DNA of 64,000 bases, taken from the NCBI GenBank assembly GCA_001766655.1, contig MJCC01000008.1:125008-189007 (forward strand). The letters are read 5' to 3'. Origin of the DNA: Phytomonas francai (taxonomy: Eukaryota; Euglenozoa; Kinetoplastea; Trypanosomatida; Trypanosomatidae). The notes beneath the pieces were generated by a model. That model did not search any database and had not been told where the DNA came from. It was given only the letters and a program-made list of their open reading frames with translations. This document shows positions 10,529 to 19,837 of this stretch, in pieces. Positions within the stretch are counted from its first letter, which is position 1. Each line of letters starts with the position of its first letter. The position numbers and the translations under genes were made by a program.

Positions 10529-11899
10529 ATGTGGCAATTTTACCTTTTCGCGCTTCTGATATTCGCTCATCTAAGCGAGGCGAGACTCCAAGCAATAGAC
10601 TCCAGGTATGCAGTGCGCCTCACTCAAGTGATCCACCGTCATGGCGCGCGCTCGCCATTGCCTAAACACAACGAAAAGCTCATTTGTGGCTTGGAATATC
10701 CGTGTGGGCACCTCAATAACGTCGGTATTTCCATGCTCAGGGCGTTAGGGACATATGTACGCGATCGCTACAACGATCTCAAAATCGTCGAGGAGCCCTT
10801 CTTTCCTATGAAGGAATATAATTCTTCTCTTGTTTACAGTCGCTCAACCGCTAAAGAGCGTACCATTCGAAGCAGCTCTGCATTTTTAAGTGGCGTATTA
10901 CCAGAGTCTACCCTACCCGTGACATATACTGTCGAACTTGATCGCGATACTCTTCTCAATCCAGATGTCTACCCATCGTCCCTTTCGAGGTACTTGGATA
11001 CCGAGAGACAAGAAGCCCTTCTGAACCCTATCGTCGACTCACATTTTACCTGGAATCAGGTGAAACAGATAGCAGCTGAGGCCCTCATAACAGAAGACTG
11101 TCAGGATTACAACAAAAGGTATGACTGCGTCTTGCAGCTCTATGACATTGCCGTCTGCTATAAGGCTATCAACAAGCTCCATGATAAGCCGAAACTGAAA
11201 AAGGCTCTAAAAGGGGCTAGAGATGTGAATATGAGGTATTACTCCTATTTATACAGCTACGATCCTAACATTGAACTCGACCGTATACAAGGCCCCGTGG
11301 CGCACAAACTCGCGGAGGAGATTGTGGACAACATGTACTCACATCTGTCATCGCCGTCGTACCGCATGTACGAGTACAGCACGCACGATACCATGCTGAT
11401 ACCACTTGCTGTTATGCTTGGCGATGATTCTGATGGAACTATGAACGTTCCTTTTGCGCAAACCTACATCGTTGAATTGCTGCAGAATCTGGACACGGAA
11501 ACTTACCATGTCCGTGTTCTACGCGGTTTTCCACAAAGGAATAAAACGGGAAAGGACGGCGAATTTTCGTTTGTTCAAACACACATCGAATGGCACTGCA
11601 TGGCGGACAACAACAGCGTGTATGTGCCTACCGGCAATATCTGCCCCCTTGAGGACTTTGTTCGCTACATCAACTCCACGAAACCCGCCACCGAAGACGG
11701 CTTTTGTACCATCGGGAAAGATCTGTACGAGAAGCTCCGATGTCCCGCCGCCGTCACGGACAAACTTCCGCTCTCGCCGTTGTGCAGGCAGTACCGCATC
11801 GTGTGCCCGGGGAGGGCGTGCGCGCAGGGGTTCGTCCTGGGGGCTGCCGATCTGCAGTGCTACCCCGTGGCCACAGACCCCGGGCCTCAAACGGCGTGA
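10529..11899 (+). CDS. Secreted histidine acid phosphatase
   Basis: A 456-residue member of the histidine phosphatase superfamily, branch 2. It starts with a cleavable signal peptide (about residues 1-18, MWQFYLFALLIFAHLSEA). The catalytic RHGARSP motif is at residues 37-43, with nucleophile His38. The distal HD motif (STHDTMLIP) has His286 and Asp287, the usual proton donor site. Several Cys pairs in the C-terminal third suggest disulfides. There is no C-terminal membrane segment, unlike the membrane-bound trypanosomatid acid phosphatases, so a soluble secreted or flagellar-pocket/lysosomal enzyme is inferred. The frame opens at GTG 10505, and the ATG at 10529 gives the signal peptide directly. 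Substrates are probably phosphomonoesters; phytase activity cannot be excluded. Confidence 0.85.
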   Translation: MWQFYLFALLIFAHLSEARLQAIDSRYAVRLTQVIHRHGARSPLPKHNEKLICGLEYPCGHLNNVGISMLRALGTYVRDRYNDLKIVEEPFFPMKEYNSSLVYSRSTAKERTIRSSSAFLSGVLPESTLPVTYTVELDRDTLLNPDVYPSSLSRYLDTERQEALLNPIVDSHFTWNQVKQIAAEALITEDCQDYNKRYDCVLQLYDIAVCYKAINKLHDKPKLKKALKGARDVNMRYYSYLYSYDPNIELDRIQGPVAHKLAEEIVDNMYSHLSSPSYRMYEYSTHDTMLIPLAVMLGDDSDGTMNVPFAQTYIVELLQNLDTETYHVRVLRGFPQRNKTGKDGEFSFVQTHIEWHCMADNNSVYVPTGNICPLEDFVRYINSTKPATEDGFCTIGKDLYEKLRCPAAVTDKLPLSPLCRQYRIVCPGRACAQGFVLGAADLQCYPVATDPGPQTA

Positions 11900-11928
11900 C
11901 CTCGGCCGTGTCTTTTGCTGTTTTCGTC

Positions 11929-11948
11929 GGGGGGGGGGGGGGGGGGGG
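11929..11948 (+). repeat. Poly-G tract (20 G)
   Basis: Twenty consecutive G residues on the coding strand, in the 3' UTR/intergenic region after the acid phosphatase. Length is probably variable and hard to sequence. It could form a G-quadruplex between strands or by slippage. Confidence 0.8.
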
Positions 11949-12440
11949 TAAAACGGGCCCAGTGCTCGAAAGGGAATCTGAGAAATTGGATTGCCTTATC
12001 GCCTTGTCCAGGCTATCTTGCTGCTCTGCCCAACCGATTATGCCTCCCATTAAAGATTATCTAGGTATAGGTGTATATTGCTTACTATACAAGAACATCG
12101 ACTGAGAATTTCAGCTACGCTATCTAATAAGCCCCAGTTCATTCGTCTGGGAAGGCGTTAAAATAAAAATAGGGCCTCTTGAAAATTCAATGAATTCGCA
12201 CTGAAGAATTTACACCCTGGCATTTTTTATTACAGGGTTAAGATTAATTTCCCCCCTGATTGTTATTTATATGTGTCCATGGAAATTTGATTATAGTATA
12301 AGTGTCCATTTTTTTTTCTTGATCAGATATATTTTTTTACGACACTTCAAGTGCGAAATACATGCTTACTTTTAGTAAATACACGTGACATTGTTTTTTT
12401 TGTCAAATATCAGAAACTCGAAATATAGCTATAACCGCTC

Positions 12441-12471
12441 ATGGGGACAGGCTGTGAAGCCTGCATCCCAT
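12441..12471 (+). other. Hairpin, candidate structured RNA
   Basis: ATGGGG pairs with the TCCCAT-type arm and CAGGC pairs with GCCTG, giving about 11 base pairs with a small internal loop around a six-base loop. It is followed by CCCAGAAAG at about 12490-12498. Trypanosomatid H/ACA-like RNAs are single hairpins followed by AGA, so a small RNA is possible, but the helix is short for that class. Confidence 0.25.
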
Positions 12472-12878
12472 TCAGGCCCATCGCCTCACCCAGAAAGTTT
12501 CTAGATCACTGGTAAAATGTAGTAATTTGTATTTGCCTCATAGAACATTTTCTTAGGGAAAAATTTTAAGGGCTAAATAGATGTTATTATTATTAACCAT
12601 AAGTCTGACTTTACCTTTTATTTCTAATATGTTAGATAAAATAACTAGGACACATAACCATTTAAGATATATTTGATTTGATTTTTTTTAAAGAAAAGTA
12701 CTTCATTTTGATGCCTAGAGCCGTGTATGTCTTCTCAATCGTATGCTTTAATATCCGATTTATTCCTTTTAATCAATGTTGTATATTTTTCCCCTCTTTC
12801 CCTAAACACCCTTTTTAGAGGAACTAGGAGTAAGGAAAGTACTTTAACGGTCATAGTCTTGCTGGATTTGATCTGTGT

Positions 12879-13958
12879 ATGGCCTCCTTTTCCATCGATG
12901 GTGAGGTGGAACAACGATACCTGATTCAACGACATATCGGAAGTGGTGCCTACGGTGTGGTTTGGTGCGCTTTGGACCGCTTTACAGGGCGTCATGTGGC
13001 CTTAAAAAAAGTCTTTGATGCTTTTCGAAACCATGAAGACGCAAAGCGTACATACCGCGAAGTTATGCTTTTGGAGACCCTAAAAACAAACGAACGTGTG
13101 GTTCATTTGTTGAATGTAATTCAAGCGAATAACAACTTGGACCTTTACCTAGTGTTCGAGTTATCAGAAACTGATCTTTGTGTGGTGCTGCAAAAACGCA
13201 TCCTTCAGGATATCCATCGTAAGTATATTGTCTATCAAATCATTCTGGTCGTGGCTCAGCTTCATGCCATGCAGATCATTCACCGTGATCTGAAGCCGTC
13301 CAATGTCTTCATCAACGCGGACTGTTCCATCAAGTTAGGCGACTTCGGTTTAGCGCGTAGTTTTTTAGATGAGAACGACACCAACGGTGAGATCTTGCAT
13401 CTCACCGAGTACATCGCAACGCGCTGGTACCGGTCCCCTGAGCTTTTAGTCAAGTCACCGATTTACACAACTGCTATGGATATGTGGGCAGTTGGGTGTG
13501 TGATTGCGGAATTGTTCGTTGGTGAGCCACTCTTTTGCGGACGCTCCACGCGAGATCAGCTTATCCTAATCATTAGCTCCCTGGGTGAACCCACAAGAGC
13601 GGACGTGGACAGCCTGGGGTCACCAGATTCAAGGGCGATAATGGACAACCTCCCTGAGGAGATTCATACTGCGCCGCTACGAGAACTCTTGTCGTCACTA
13701 GACGCTGATGTCGTAGACCTCGTGTCGAAACTCGTAGTCTTTAACCCGAAAAAGAGATTAACAGCGCTAGAGGCGCTTCAGCACCCGTATCTTGCTGAGT
13801 TCGTGACTCACGATGACATTGCTATGCTGACGAGGCTACCCTCAATAACGCTTCCTTTGCCAGATGAAAAGATGTGCAGTGTGGACGAGTACAAGGAAAA
13901 CGTGTACGAACGTATCCGGAAGAGCTACCGGCATAGAGAACAGCTGCAATACCTATAG
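12879..13958 (+). CDS. MAP kinase, ERK7/8 (MAPK15)-like
   Basis: A 359-residue CMGC protein kinase. Visible motifs are the glycine loop GSGAYGVV (about residues 21-28), the VALKK lysine 43, HRDLKPSN with catalytic Asp137, DFGLA with Asp155, and a TEY activation motif (Thr176, Glu177, Tyr178) followed by IATRWYRSPELL. TEY directly before ATRWYR, plus the close spacing, matches the ERK7/8/MAPK15 branch more than classical ERKs. ERK7/8 kinases autophosphorylate and act at cilia/flagella and basal bodies in other organisms. The long C-terminal tail typical of that branch is short here (about 40 residues after the kinase core). The start ATG sits after T-rich sequence. Confidence 0.85.
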   Translation: MASFSIDGEVEQRYLIQRHIGSGAYGVVWCALDRFTGRHVALKKVFDAFRNHEDAKRTYREVMLLETLKTNERVVHLLNVIQANNNLDLYLVFELSETDLCVVLQKRILQDIHRKYIVYQIILVVAQLHAMQIIHRDLKPSNVFINADCSIKLGDFGLARSFLDENDTNGEILHLTEYIATRWYRSPELLVKSPIYTTAMDMWAVGCVIAELFVGEPLFCGRSTRDQLILIISSLGEPTRADVDSLGSPDSRAIMDNLPEEIHTAPLRELLSSLDADVVDLVSKLVVFNPKKRLTALEALQHPYLAEFVTHDDIAMLTRLPSITLPLPDEKMCSVDEYKENVYERIRKSYRHREQLQYL

Positions 13959-14560
13959 ACATCCCAGAGCGTGTGGGGAGGTGCATGCACACGAGCATGG
14001 ATTGTGTACATCGCCATGATTAGCGAAAGATAATTTCGGCTCATCTTAGTTGATGTCATCTTTTCATGTGTTTGTATATTTCATTTCACTCCTTTTAAAA
14101 GGGCATCCATCATGAGAATCGATGCTGGATAGCGTCTCCTCTGCAGTGTAGAGCTTTGTACCGCTCGATATTTTTCTCATATTCCGATGTAACACAAGTG
14201 CACATCTGAGGAAGTCAAAAATACTATCCTTCGATCGTTTGGAATGAATTAATTAACTTGTGGGCTTTATTTATCGCTGGATTTTTATCCCCCTAACCCA
14301 ACATTTATGTCACAGAAACTTTTAAAGCAGTTGAATACGTATTGATTCCTAATCATAGTTTGTTAGATGTCGCCTCTTCCTTTTAACGCTGCACTAACCC
14401 TGTAACAACTGTAAACCGCCTGTTTACTCATCTATCCTTATCTTTCTCTCACTCTTCCATTCTCATTTGTCTTCCTCTGTAGTTTTTTTTGTTTTCCTCC
14501 CGCTGTCGCTCAGCGTCAGAAAAAAGATAAGGAAGGCTAAATCAGCGATTATTGGTTTAC
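13959..14560. other. Intergenic spacer
   Basis: No gene seen. A strong pyrimidine tract (about 14425-14512, repeated TCTTTCTC/TTCCTC runs) is the likely trans-splicing and polyadenylation signal for the flanking genes. Confidence 0.5.
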
Positions 14561-15154
14561 ATGGGTCAGGGAATTGGTGGAGGTACGCTTATCGGATCTG
14601 CTTTATCTTTGGCAGTTAGCCCAGCTCGACTCGATTTGGCTAATCACATTATCATTATCGCCACAGGTGCTGGACTTGGGCTCGCTGTAGATTTCACAGC
14701 GGACTGTCTCGCTAAAGAAGGAAAAATTGTGATTCACCGTGACGTTGTCCTTAACGCGAATGATATTTTGAAGCACGTGTACACCTTCTTTGCGCCATGT
14801 CACTCAAATCGGATCGCCAGGCTGATCCATCAAAGGCACGAGTGGCTGGTGCTGGAGTCGAACTCAAGAAAATTTTACACCGTACAAAAGTCTCCCGAAA
14901 ACGGTAATGTGATGATGGATGTGCGCAACTCGTTGCGTTCCGCGAATGACGTGGGGCTTGTCGTCGCGGGAAGGCCGACTCAGAGTGGGGAAATACGGCA
15001 GCATCGGAAGGATATGGAATTCGACATCCCTTCCGACGTGCCCGTTGCTTACATGATTGCATGGCTGCGCAAAGAAGACCCCCGCTGGGCATTCTCGACT
15101 GAAAATAGCCGCCAGTTTACAACCAGAGCTAGATTGGCGCTCAATGACTACTAA
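14561..15154 (+). CDS. Unknown protein with glycine-rich hydrophobic N-terminus
   Basis: A 197-residue protein I do not recognise. The N-terminus has two Gly/Ala-rich hydrophobic segments (about residues 3-22 and 28-50) resembling glycine-zipper membrane-inserting helices. The middle has ILKHVYTFFAP, RHEWLVLES and KFYTVQK strands. Near the end is ENSRQFTTRARLAL. A His in a strand followed much later by an N-x-x-Q-F motif is reminiscent of NlpC/P60- or LRAT-type papain-like folds, but the Cys normally expected in the N-C motif is not present, so any such homologue would be inactive. This comparison is speculative. The frame opens upstream at TTG 14552; ATG 14561 is used. Confidence 0.6.
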   Translation: MGQGIGGGTLIGSALSLAVSPARLDLANHIIIIATGAGLGLAVDFTADCLAKEGKIVIHRDVVLNANDILKHVYTFFAPCHSNRIARLIHQRHEWLVLESNSRKFYTVQKSPENGNVMMDVRNSLRSANDVGLVVAGRPTQSGEIRQHRKDMEFDIPSDVPVAYMIAWLRKEDPRWAFSTENSRQFTTRARLALNDY

Positions 15155-15521
15155 AAAAAAAAAAGACAAAGGTAATAGCGAATAGTGAAGCCAGTGGTAA
15201 AGAAGAACTGCTCCTATGACTATGCGAAGTGGGTTTCACAAAGTCGGATTGGTACAAAAGGTGTATAATGCGTTGCAATTTATGGTGTTTGCTCGCATTA
15301 CGATAACCCTCAACAAAAAAAAATATCCCATGTATGTGCCGTGACAAGTGATATGTTTTCCCCCTTGGAATCACCAGAGATCTTATTCAACGTTCTTATA
15401 CATATACATGCTTCAAGAAAGAAAAAGGATATTCAATTTGCGTGCCCATTTCTTCCCTGTAGAGACGTGAATAATACGTTAATATTGCTCGATTCGTGTC
15501 ATTATCAACTCAGCCTTAATA
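15155..15521. other. Intergenic spacer
   Basis: No separate gene seen. An open frame starting at 15341 overlaps the next gene in another frame and has no protein-like features. Confidence 0.45.
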
Positions 15522-16355
15522 ATGATGATAGATGCCGGAAGATTAGCGCAACGCATCGATCTTGTTGGGAGTTCTTCTGGTTCTATTGTCAGTGCAGCCA
15601 CGTGGTGCGCGCTGCACGCTCATGACTTTGGCATCATTATGAATTGTATTGGGGACAAACTAAAGGCTGACGGTACAGCTGATACTACGCGTGCCTCACT
15701 TCTCTATGTGTTGCACGAGGTCCTCCTCACGTGCGCGACCCGCGGTGTTTCACAAGGGACGCAGCGCACTATATTAACTTCCATCACTAGGACGCTTCCC
15801 AGCTATGTTGAGTTGGTCTTGCAGAAGCCTCAGGCGGAAGCCCATGCGTCTTTCATTGTCGCGCTTAGCAAGGTTCTGGTTTGGTGGGACTCGTTGAATA
15901 TGTTCCCACGCGCATGGATTCATAGCCTCCGACAAAAACAACAACAGGCAGAGGCACAAAGCCAGGTATCCAGTAGTGTTAACCATGGTTCTACCTCTAT
16001 GCTAGCTTCGCTGCAACGTGTGGTTCATCTCATGAGCCGCTATGAAGATGCCAAGCAGCAATGGAAGACATGCCGGCTCGCAGTAAAGGACTCTGGCGAG
16101 GATACTGCCAGAGATGTTGCCATGACTGAGGGCCACGCGCGGCGGGCTCTCATCGCGCTCCGCGAGGCTATTGAAGGTCACTCCGTAGATGGAGCTGCAC
16201 TGTCGCAGTGGTGTGATCGGCAATGGAGAGAGTTGGAGGGTCATGATACGGAAGATGCAAAGGTGGAAGATGTTGCTAGTTGGGTCATGAAAGCTGAAGT
16301 GAAACCGGAGGTGAATTTGGCACCTGAGGAAGATATATTAGGGTCGTTTTACTAA
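15522..16355 (+). CDS. CID-like (Pol II CTD-interacting) helical protein
   Basis: A 277-residue, largely helical protein. Residues about 8-135 match the pattern of a CID domain of the RPRD/Rtt103/SCAF type: SIVSAATWCALHAHDFGIIM, then a LLYVLHEVLLTCATRG helix (equivalent to the YLANDVIQ region), then an FIVALSKVLVWWDSLNMFP helix near the end. CID proteins bind phosphorylated CTD of RNA polymerase II and act in 3' end formation and termination. Trypanosomatid Pol II lacks heptad repeats, so a different partner is likely. A coiled coil (about 195-235) follows, and an acidic C-terminus. A second Met (15525) is an equally possible start. Confidence 0.6.
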   Translation: MMIDAGRLAQRIDLVGSSSGSIVSAATWCALHAHDFGIIMNCIGDKLKADGTADTTRASLLYVLHEVLLTCATRGVSQGTQRTILTSITRTLPSYVELVLQKPQAEAHASFIVALSKVLVWWDSLNMFPRAWIHSLRQKQQQAEAQSQVSSSVNHGSTSMLASLQRVVHLMSRYEDAKQQWKTCRLAVKDSGEDTARDVAMTEGHARRALIALREAIEGHSVDGAALSQWCDRQWRELEGHDTEDAKVEDVASWVMKAEVKPEVNLAPEEDILGSFY

Positions 16356-16684
16356 AAATCATTGACTACACACAAACAAGGTGAAAGCTACTCAGCGCTT
16401 TTAAAAATAAAATGTAAAATACAATGAGCTTTATGGAAATGCATTTTAAAAAAAAAGATTAAAATGTGTCATGTATCACTTACACCTTTACTCGTGCTTG
16501 TTTCCCTATCAGAATATTTAATAACGACCCAAAGAGTGGGAATAGTACATATATAAGTCAAAAAAAGCATAACCTCTGCGCTATCACATATTCACAAAAT
16601 AAAAGGTATTTTGAGCTCAGTAATCCGTCGGCATCAGAATAGCGGAAAACAAAGGCGTGGGGAAGAGAGTTTGTAGAAAGAGTA
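16356..16684. other. Intergenic spacer
   Basis: AT-rich, with no gene seen. Confidence 0.45.
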
Positions 16685-19138
16685 ATGCTCAACCAACAAA
16701 CCCAATCTAATCAGTTTGCTTATCAGCAATACAACAGGAGCGGTGTGGTGGGGGCCACAAGCAACTATGAATACAACAATGCCCAATCTGAAGCCTTCAA
16801 TGCCCAATCTGAAGCCTTCAATGCCCAATCGCTATACACGCACCAACAGCAATCTGGCAATCAATACCAGGCGCAGAATCCCCAAGAACAGTATTCATAC
16901 CACGAGAATTCGGATTACAAAACGACACAGACTCCCCCATCTGATCCCTCTGCGCGCTGGTCGTGGTCACTCTACCCTACTAATCGATTAGACGGGACCC
17001 GAATGGTGGTTCCGCTTGGTTGTATGTACACTCCTCTGGGCAATCCCTGTCTAGAGCTCGAATTTAAACCGGTCGTCTGTTCGGTCTGTAATGCGATCTT
17101 AAACCCATACTGTGCTCTAGACCTTGGCACGCGCACATGGAATTGTCCAATGTGTCTTGGCAAAAACAACCTACCACAGATGTACGCCCAGAGCAACGAG
17201 CCCCAGGATTGGGTTGAGCTAGTGCAAAGAAGCACAACGGTAGAGTATGTCAGTCGAGAACAGAAGCGGCACCCCCCAACCTTCGCCTTTGTGGTTGACA
17301 CTTGTCTGGACACGCAGGAGGAGGTTGAGGGGCTCAAAGAATTTCTACGTCTGACACTGGAGAAGATACCAGAAAGCGCCAATGTGTGCTTGGTCACCTA
17401 CGGCGCTGTAGTCCAACTGCACGAGATCACAGGTACAACACAATACCCACGCAGTATGGTGTTTCGAGGATCACAGGAAGTATTGTCCCCTTTTCTTGAA
17501 AAGTCCTTAATGTCAACTGATCGCTATGTTGCACCGCTCTCGAAGTGCGCCAATGTCTTCACTTCACTTATCGACAACTTATCCTGCGATCTCTGGCCTG
17601 TGGCGAAGGCACACCGAGCCTTGCGCTGCACCGGGGCAGCCCTCTCCGCCGTGGCAAGTCTTCTTAAGATCACTTCTTCCAGTATTGGATCCTGTATCCT
17701 GACGTTTATGTCAGGGGCGTGCACTGTGGGTCCCGGTATCGTGGTAGATACGAGCCGCGAACACACGATTAGAGGGCACAAAGACATTCGTGACGGGACA
17801 GATGCGGCGCGATACTGGACTGAGTCCTGCGCCTTTTACGACAAACTCATGCAGCGAATCGTTGAGCAAGGCCACACTCTCAACTGCTTCGCGGCGAGTC
17901 TGGATCAGCTCGGCATCGCCGAGATGAAGCAATGTATTCAAGCTTCCGGTGGTGTTGTGTTAAATTCGGAATCGTGGTGGCAGGAGCCGTTCCGAATCTC
18001 TCTTAATCATTTCTTCTCGCGAAGACCCTCGGACGGGAAACTTCAAATGCGACTCAATGCAACTTTCGACGTCATTACCTCTCCAACTTGGAAAGTGCTA
18101 GGGGTCATTGGGCAGTGTATAGGTACAGGAAAGAAATCAGCATCCGTGGGGGACCATGAGATCGGGATAGGGGGCACGTGCCAGTGGACGACTTGCATGA
18201 TAGACTCCTATAGCACCTTTGCCGTTTACTTCGACGCGAGTTATAGTCAGACCGAGGCGACCAAACAACCATTCCGGTACACGCAGTTCATCACGCGTTA
18301 TGAGCAAGGTAACGAAATCCGCACACGCGTCACGACACTCGCACACAAACAGCAGCACAATCCGCCAATACAAGACATTGTGTCGGCGTTTGATCAAGAA
18401 GCTGCAGCGGTACTTATTGCCCGTCAAGCAATTCACAATACTGACAGCATGCCCCTCTTCGATGTTTTACGTTGGCTGGATAGAACCCTGGTACGTCTGG
18501 TTAGCCGTTTTGGCAACTACACAAAAAATCAACCAAGCACTCTGCGTTTACCACAAGAGTTCGTATACTTTCCTGCCTTTATTTATCATTTACGGCGGTC
18601 TGGTTATCTTCAGGTATTCAACTCCAGTCCAGATGAAAGCTCAATTTTGTGGTTGCAGCTCCTAAAATCGCCCACAGCAGACGCAATTGTGCAGATACAA
18701 CCGACGCTGTATAGCTATCGCATGGACGCGCCCCCGCAGCCTGTCCCGCTCGACAGCACAGCCATTCAGCGGGATAACATACTCCTGTTGGATACCTTCT
18801 TCGAGGTGTTGGTGCACCACGGGTCGACGGTTGTGGATTGGGAACGGGCGGGTTATGCAAATATGCCAGAGTATGCCTACTTCAAGGAATTCTTAGATAC
18901 CGCATTGGCGGATGCAAAGGTGATTGCCGACAGCCGCTACCCGACGCCAAGGCTCATCGTGGTCTGCCAAGATGACCCCGACGCGCGCATATTGTTTAAC
19001 CGCATCAATCCTAGTCACTCGTACTCTTCCGCTGAAAAGAATCGGTACGGCTCGCAAGAGGGTGAACTGGTGTACACCGATGACGCGTCGCTACAGATCT
19101 TTATGGAACACCTGAAAAAGCTTGCTGTCTCATCGTAG
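16685..19138 (+). CDS. SEC23: COPII coat subunit SEC23
   Basis: An 817-residue SEC23. The first 95 residues are a Gln/Asn-rich disordered extension with a tandem heptapeptide (AQSEAFN). The core follows family order. It starts RWSWSLYPTNRLDGTRMVVP and then a zinc finger with Cys132, Cys135, Cys154 and Cys157 (CSVC...NCPMC). The trunk domain has FAFVVDTCLDTQEEVEGL and VCLVTYGAVVQLHEI, followed by beta-barrel, helical and gelsolin-like C-terminal parts. In COPII vesicles SEC23 is the GTPase-activating protein for SAR1 and pairs with SEC24 at ER exit sites. VDTC and V-x-L-HE-type motifs separate it from SEC24. The catalytic arginine is expected in the helical domain, but I did not assign it. Confidence 0.93.
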   Translation: MLNQQTQSNQFAYQQYNRSGVVGATSNYEYNNAQSEAFNAQSEAFNAQSLYTHQQQSGNQYQAQNPQEQYSYHENSDYKTTQTPPSDPSARWSWSLYPTNRLDGTRMVVPLGCMYTPLGNPCLELEFKPVVCSVCNAILNPYCALDLGTRTWNCPMCLGKNNLPQMYAQSNEPQDWVELVQRSTTVEYVSREQKRHPPTFAFVVDTCLDTQEEVEGLKEFLRLTLEKIPESANVCLVTYGAVVQLHEITGTTQYPRSMVFRGSQEVLSPFLEKSLMSTDRYVAPLSKCANVFTSLIDNLSCDLWPVAKAHRALRCTGAALSAVASLLKITSSSIGSCILTFMSGACTVGPGIVVDTSREHTIRGHKDIRDGTDAARYWTESCAFYDKLMQRIVEQGHTLNCFAASLDQLGIAEMKQCIQASGGVVLNSESWWQEPFRISLNHFFSRRPSDGKLQMRLNATFDVITSPTWKVLGVIGQCIGTGKKSASVGDHEIGIGGTCQWTTCMIDSYSTFAVYFDASYSQTEATKQPFRYTQFITRYEQGNEIRTRVTTLAHKQQHNPPIQDIVSAFDQEAAAVLIARQAIHNTDSMPLFDVLRWLDRTLVRLVSRFGNYTKNQPSTLRLPQEFVYFPAFIYHLRRSGYLQVFNSSPDESSILWLQLLKSPTADAIVQIQPTLYSYRMDAPPQPVPLDSTAIQRDNILLLDTFFEVLVHHGSTVVDWERAGYANMPEYAYFKEFLDTALADAKVIADSRYPTPRLIVVCQDDPDARILFNRINPSHSYSSAEKNRYGSQEGELVYTDDASLQIFMEHLKKLAVSS
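16778..16830 (+). repeat. 21-bp tandem repeat in SEC23 5' coding region
   Basis: Two perfect 21-bp copies and an 11-base partial third encode the heptad AQSEAFN in the disordered N-terminus. Because the unit is in frame, copy number could vary without breaking the gene. Confidence 0.85.
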
Positions 19139-19837
19139 AGAGGCCGCATCCCTTCTGCTGCGAAAATAAAGATAGCAATGTATATTTTATCGTTTTCATG
19201 GCCACAAGGGGGGAGGGAGGGGGGGGTTTAAAAAATGTGCTGGTGCAATTTTAGAACTAGGTTGTGTAGCAGTGTAAAAGAAAAAAATGAGCCAATAATT
19301 ATGCTTGCCCTGGTTTAGTGCATAGCATGGGGTTCGAGACATACGTACGAGGGGGGGGCTGCACCACGTTTGTAGTGCGCTATAGGCTAAATATTGTGCT
19401 TTTAAAAGAAGGGAAGCTGTTCTTATTATTGAAGAAAAATATAAATACGGTATTTTTGTGAAAAGGAAACCCATTTCACTTGAATATTAAGCGCATATTG
19501 GCAACTCAGAGATTTTCAAAATTGGCTAGCTATACTAAATTGTTGAGAGTTCAAATATCCCCACTTCTTATTTGAATTGAGGCTCCACGAGAAGGAAAAA
19601 AAGGTGTTGATGCTTCAACGATAATAACGATTTCCTTCATGATATCTTTAGTAAATTACCTCCTTCTCTCTTCTTTGCACACATCTACACTGTCCGTGTA
19701 TGCGTGTTAGTAGGTATCTGGTATGTCTGGTTTGCATAGCAATACGTGTATAAGCTTCCTCCAGATAAAATAAGATACTAGAAAGGTACTCTCCATTTCT
19801 ACTTGTTATCGTCATTTTATTTTTCTAGTCGCAAAAA
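19139..19837. other. Intergenic spacer
   Basis: No gene seen. It contains short G runs (about 19206-19226, 19351-19357) and a pyrimidine-rich stretch (about 19661-19690). Confidence 0.45.

Larger units (their letters stand above)
11900..12878. other. Long intergenic region with G20 tract and hairpin
   Basis: No protein gene seen. It holds a 20-G homopolymer at 11929-11948, 30 bases after the phosphatase stop, and a stable-looking hairpin at 12441-12471. The rest is AT-rich. Confidence 0.5.
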
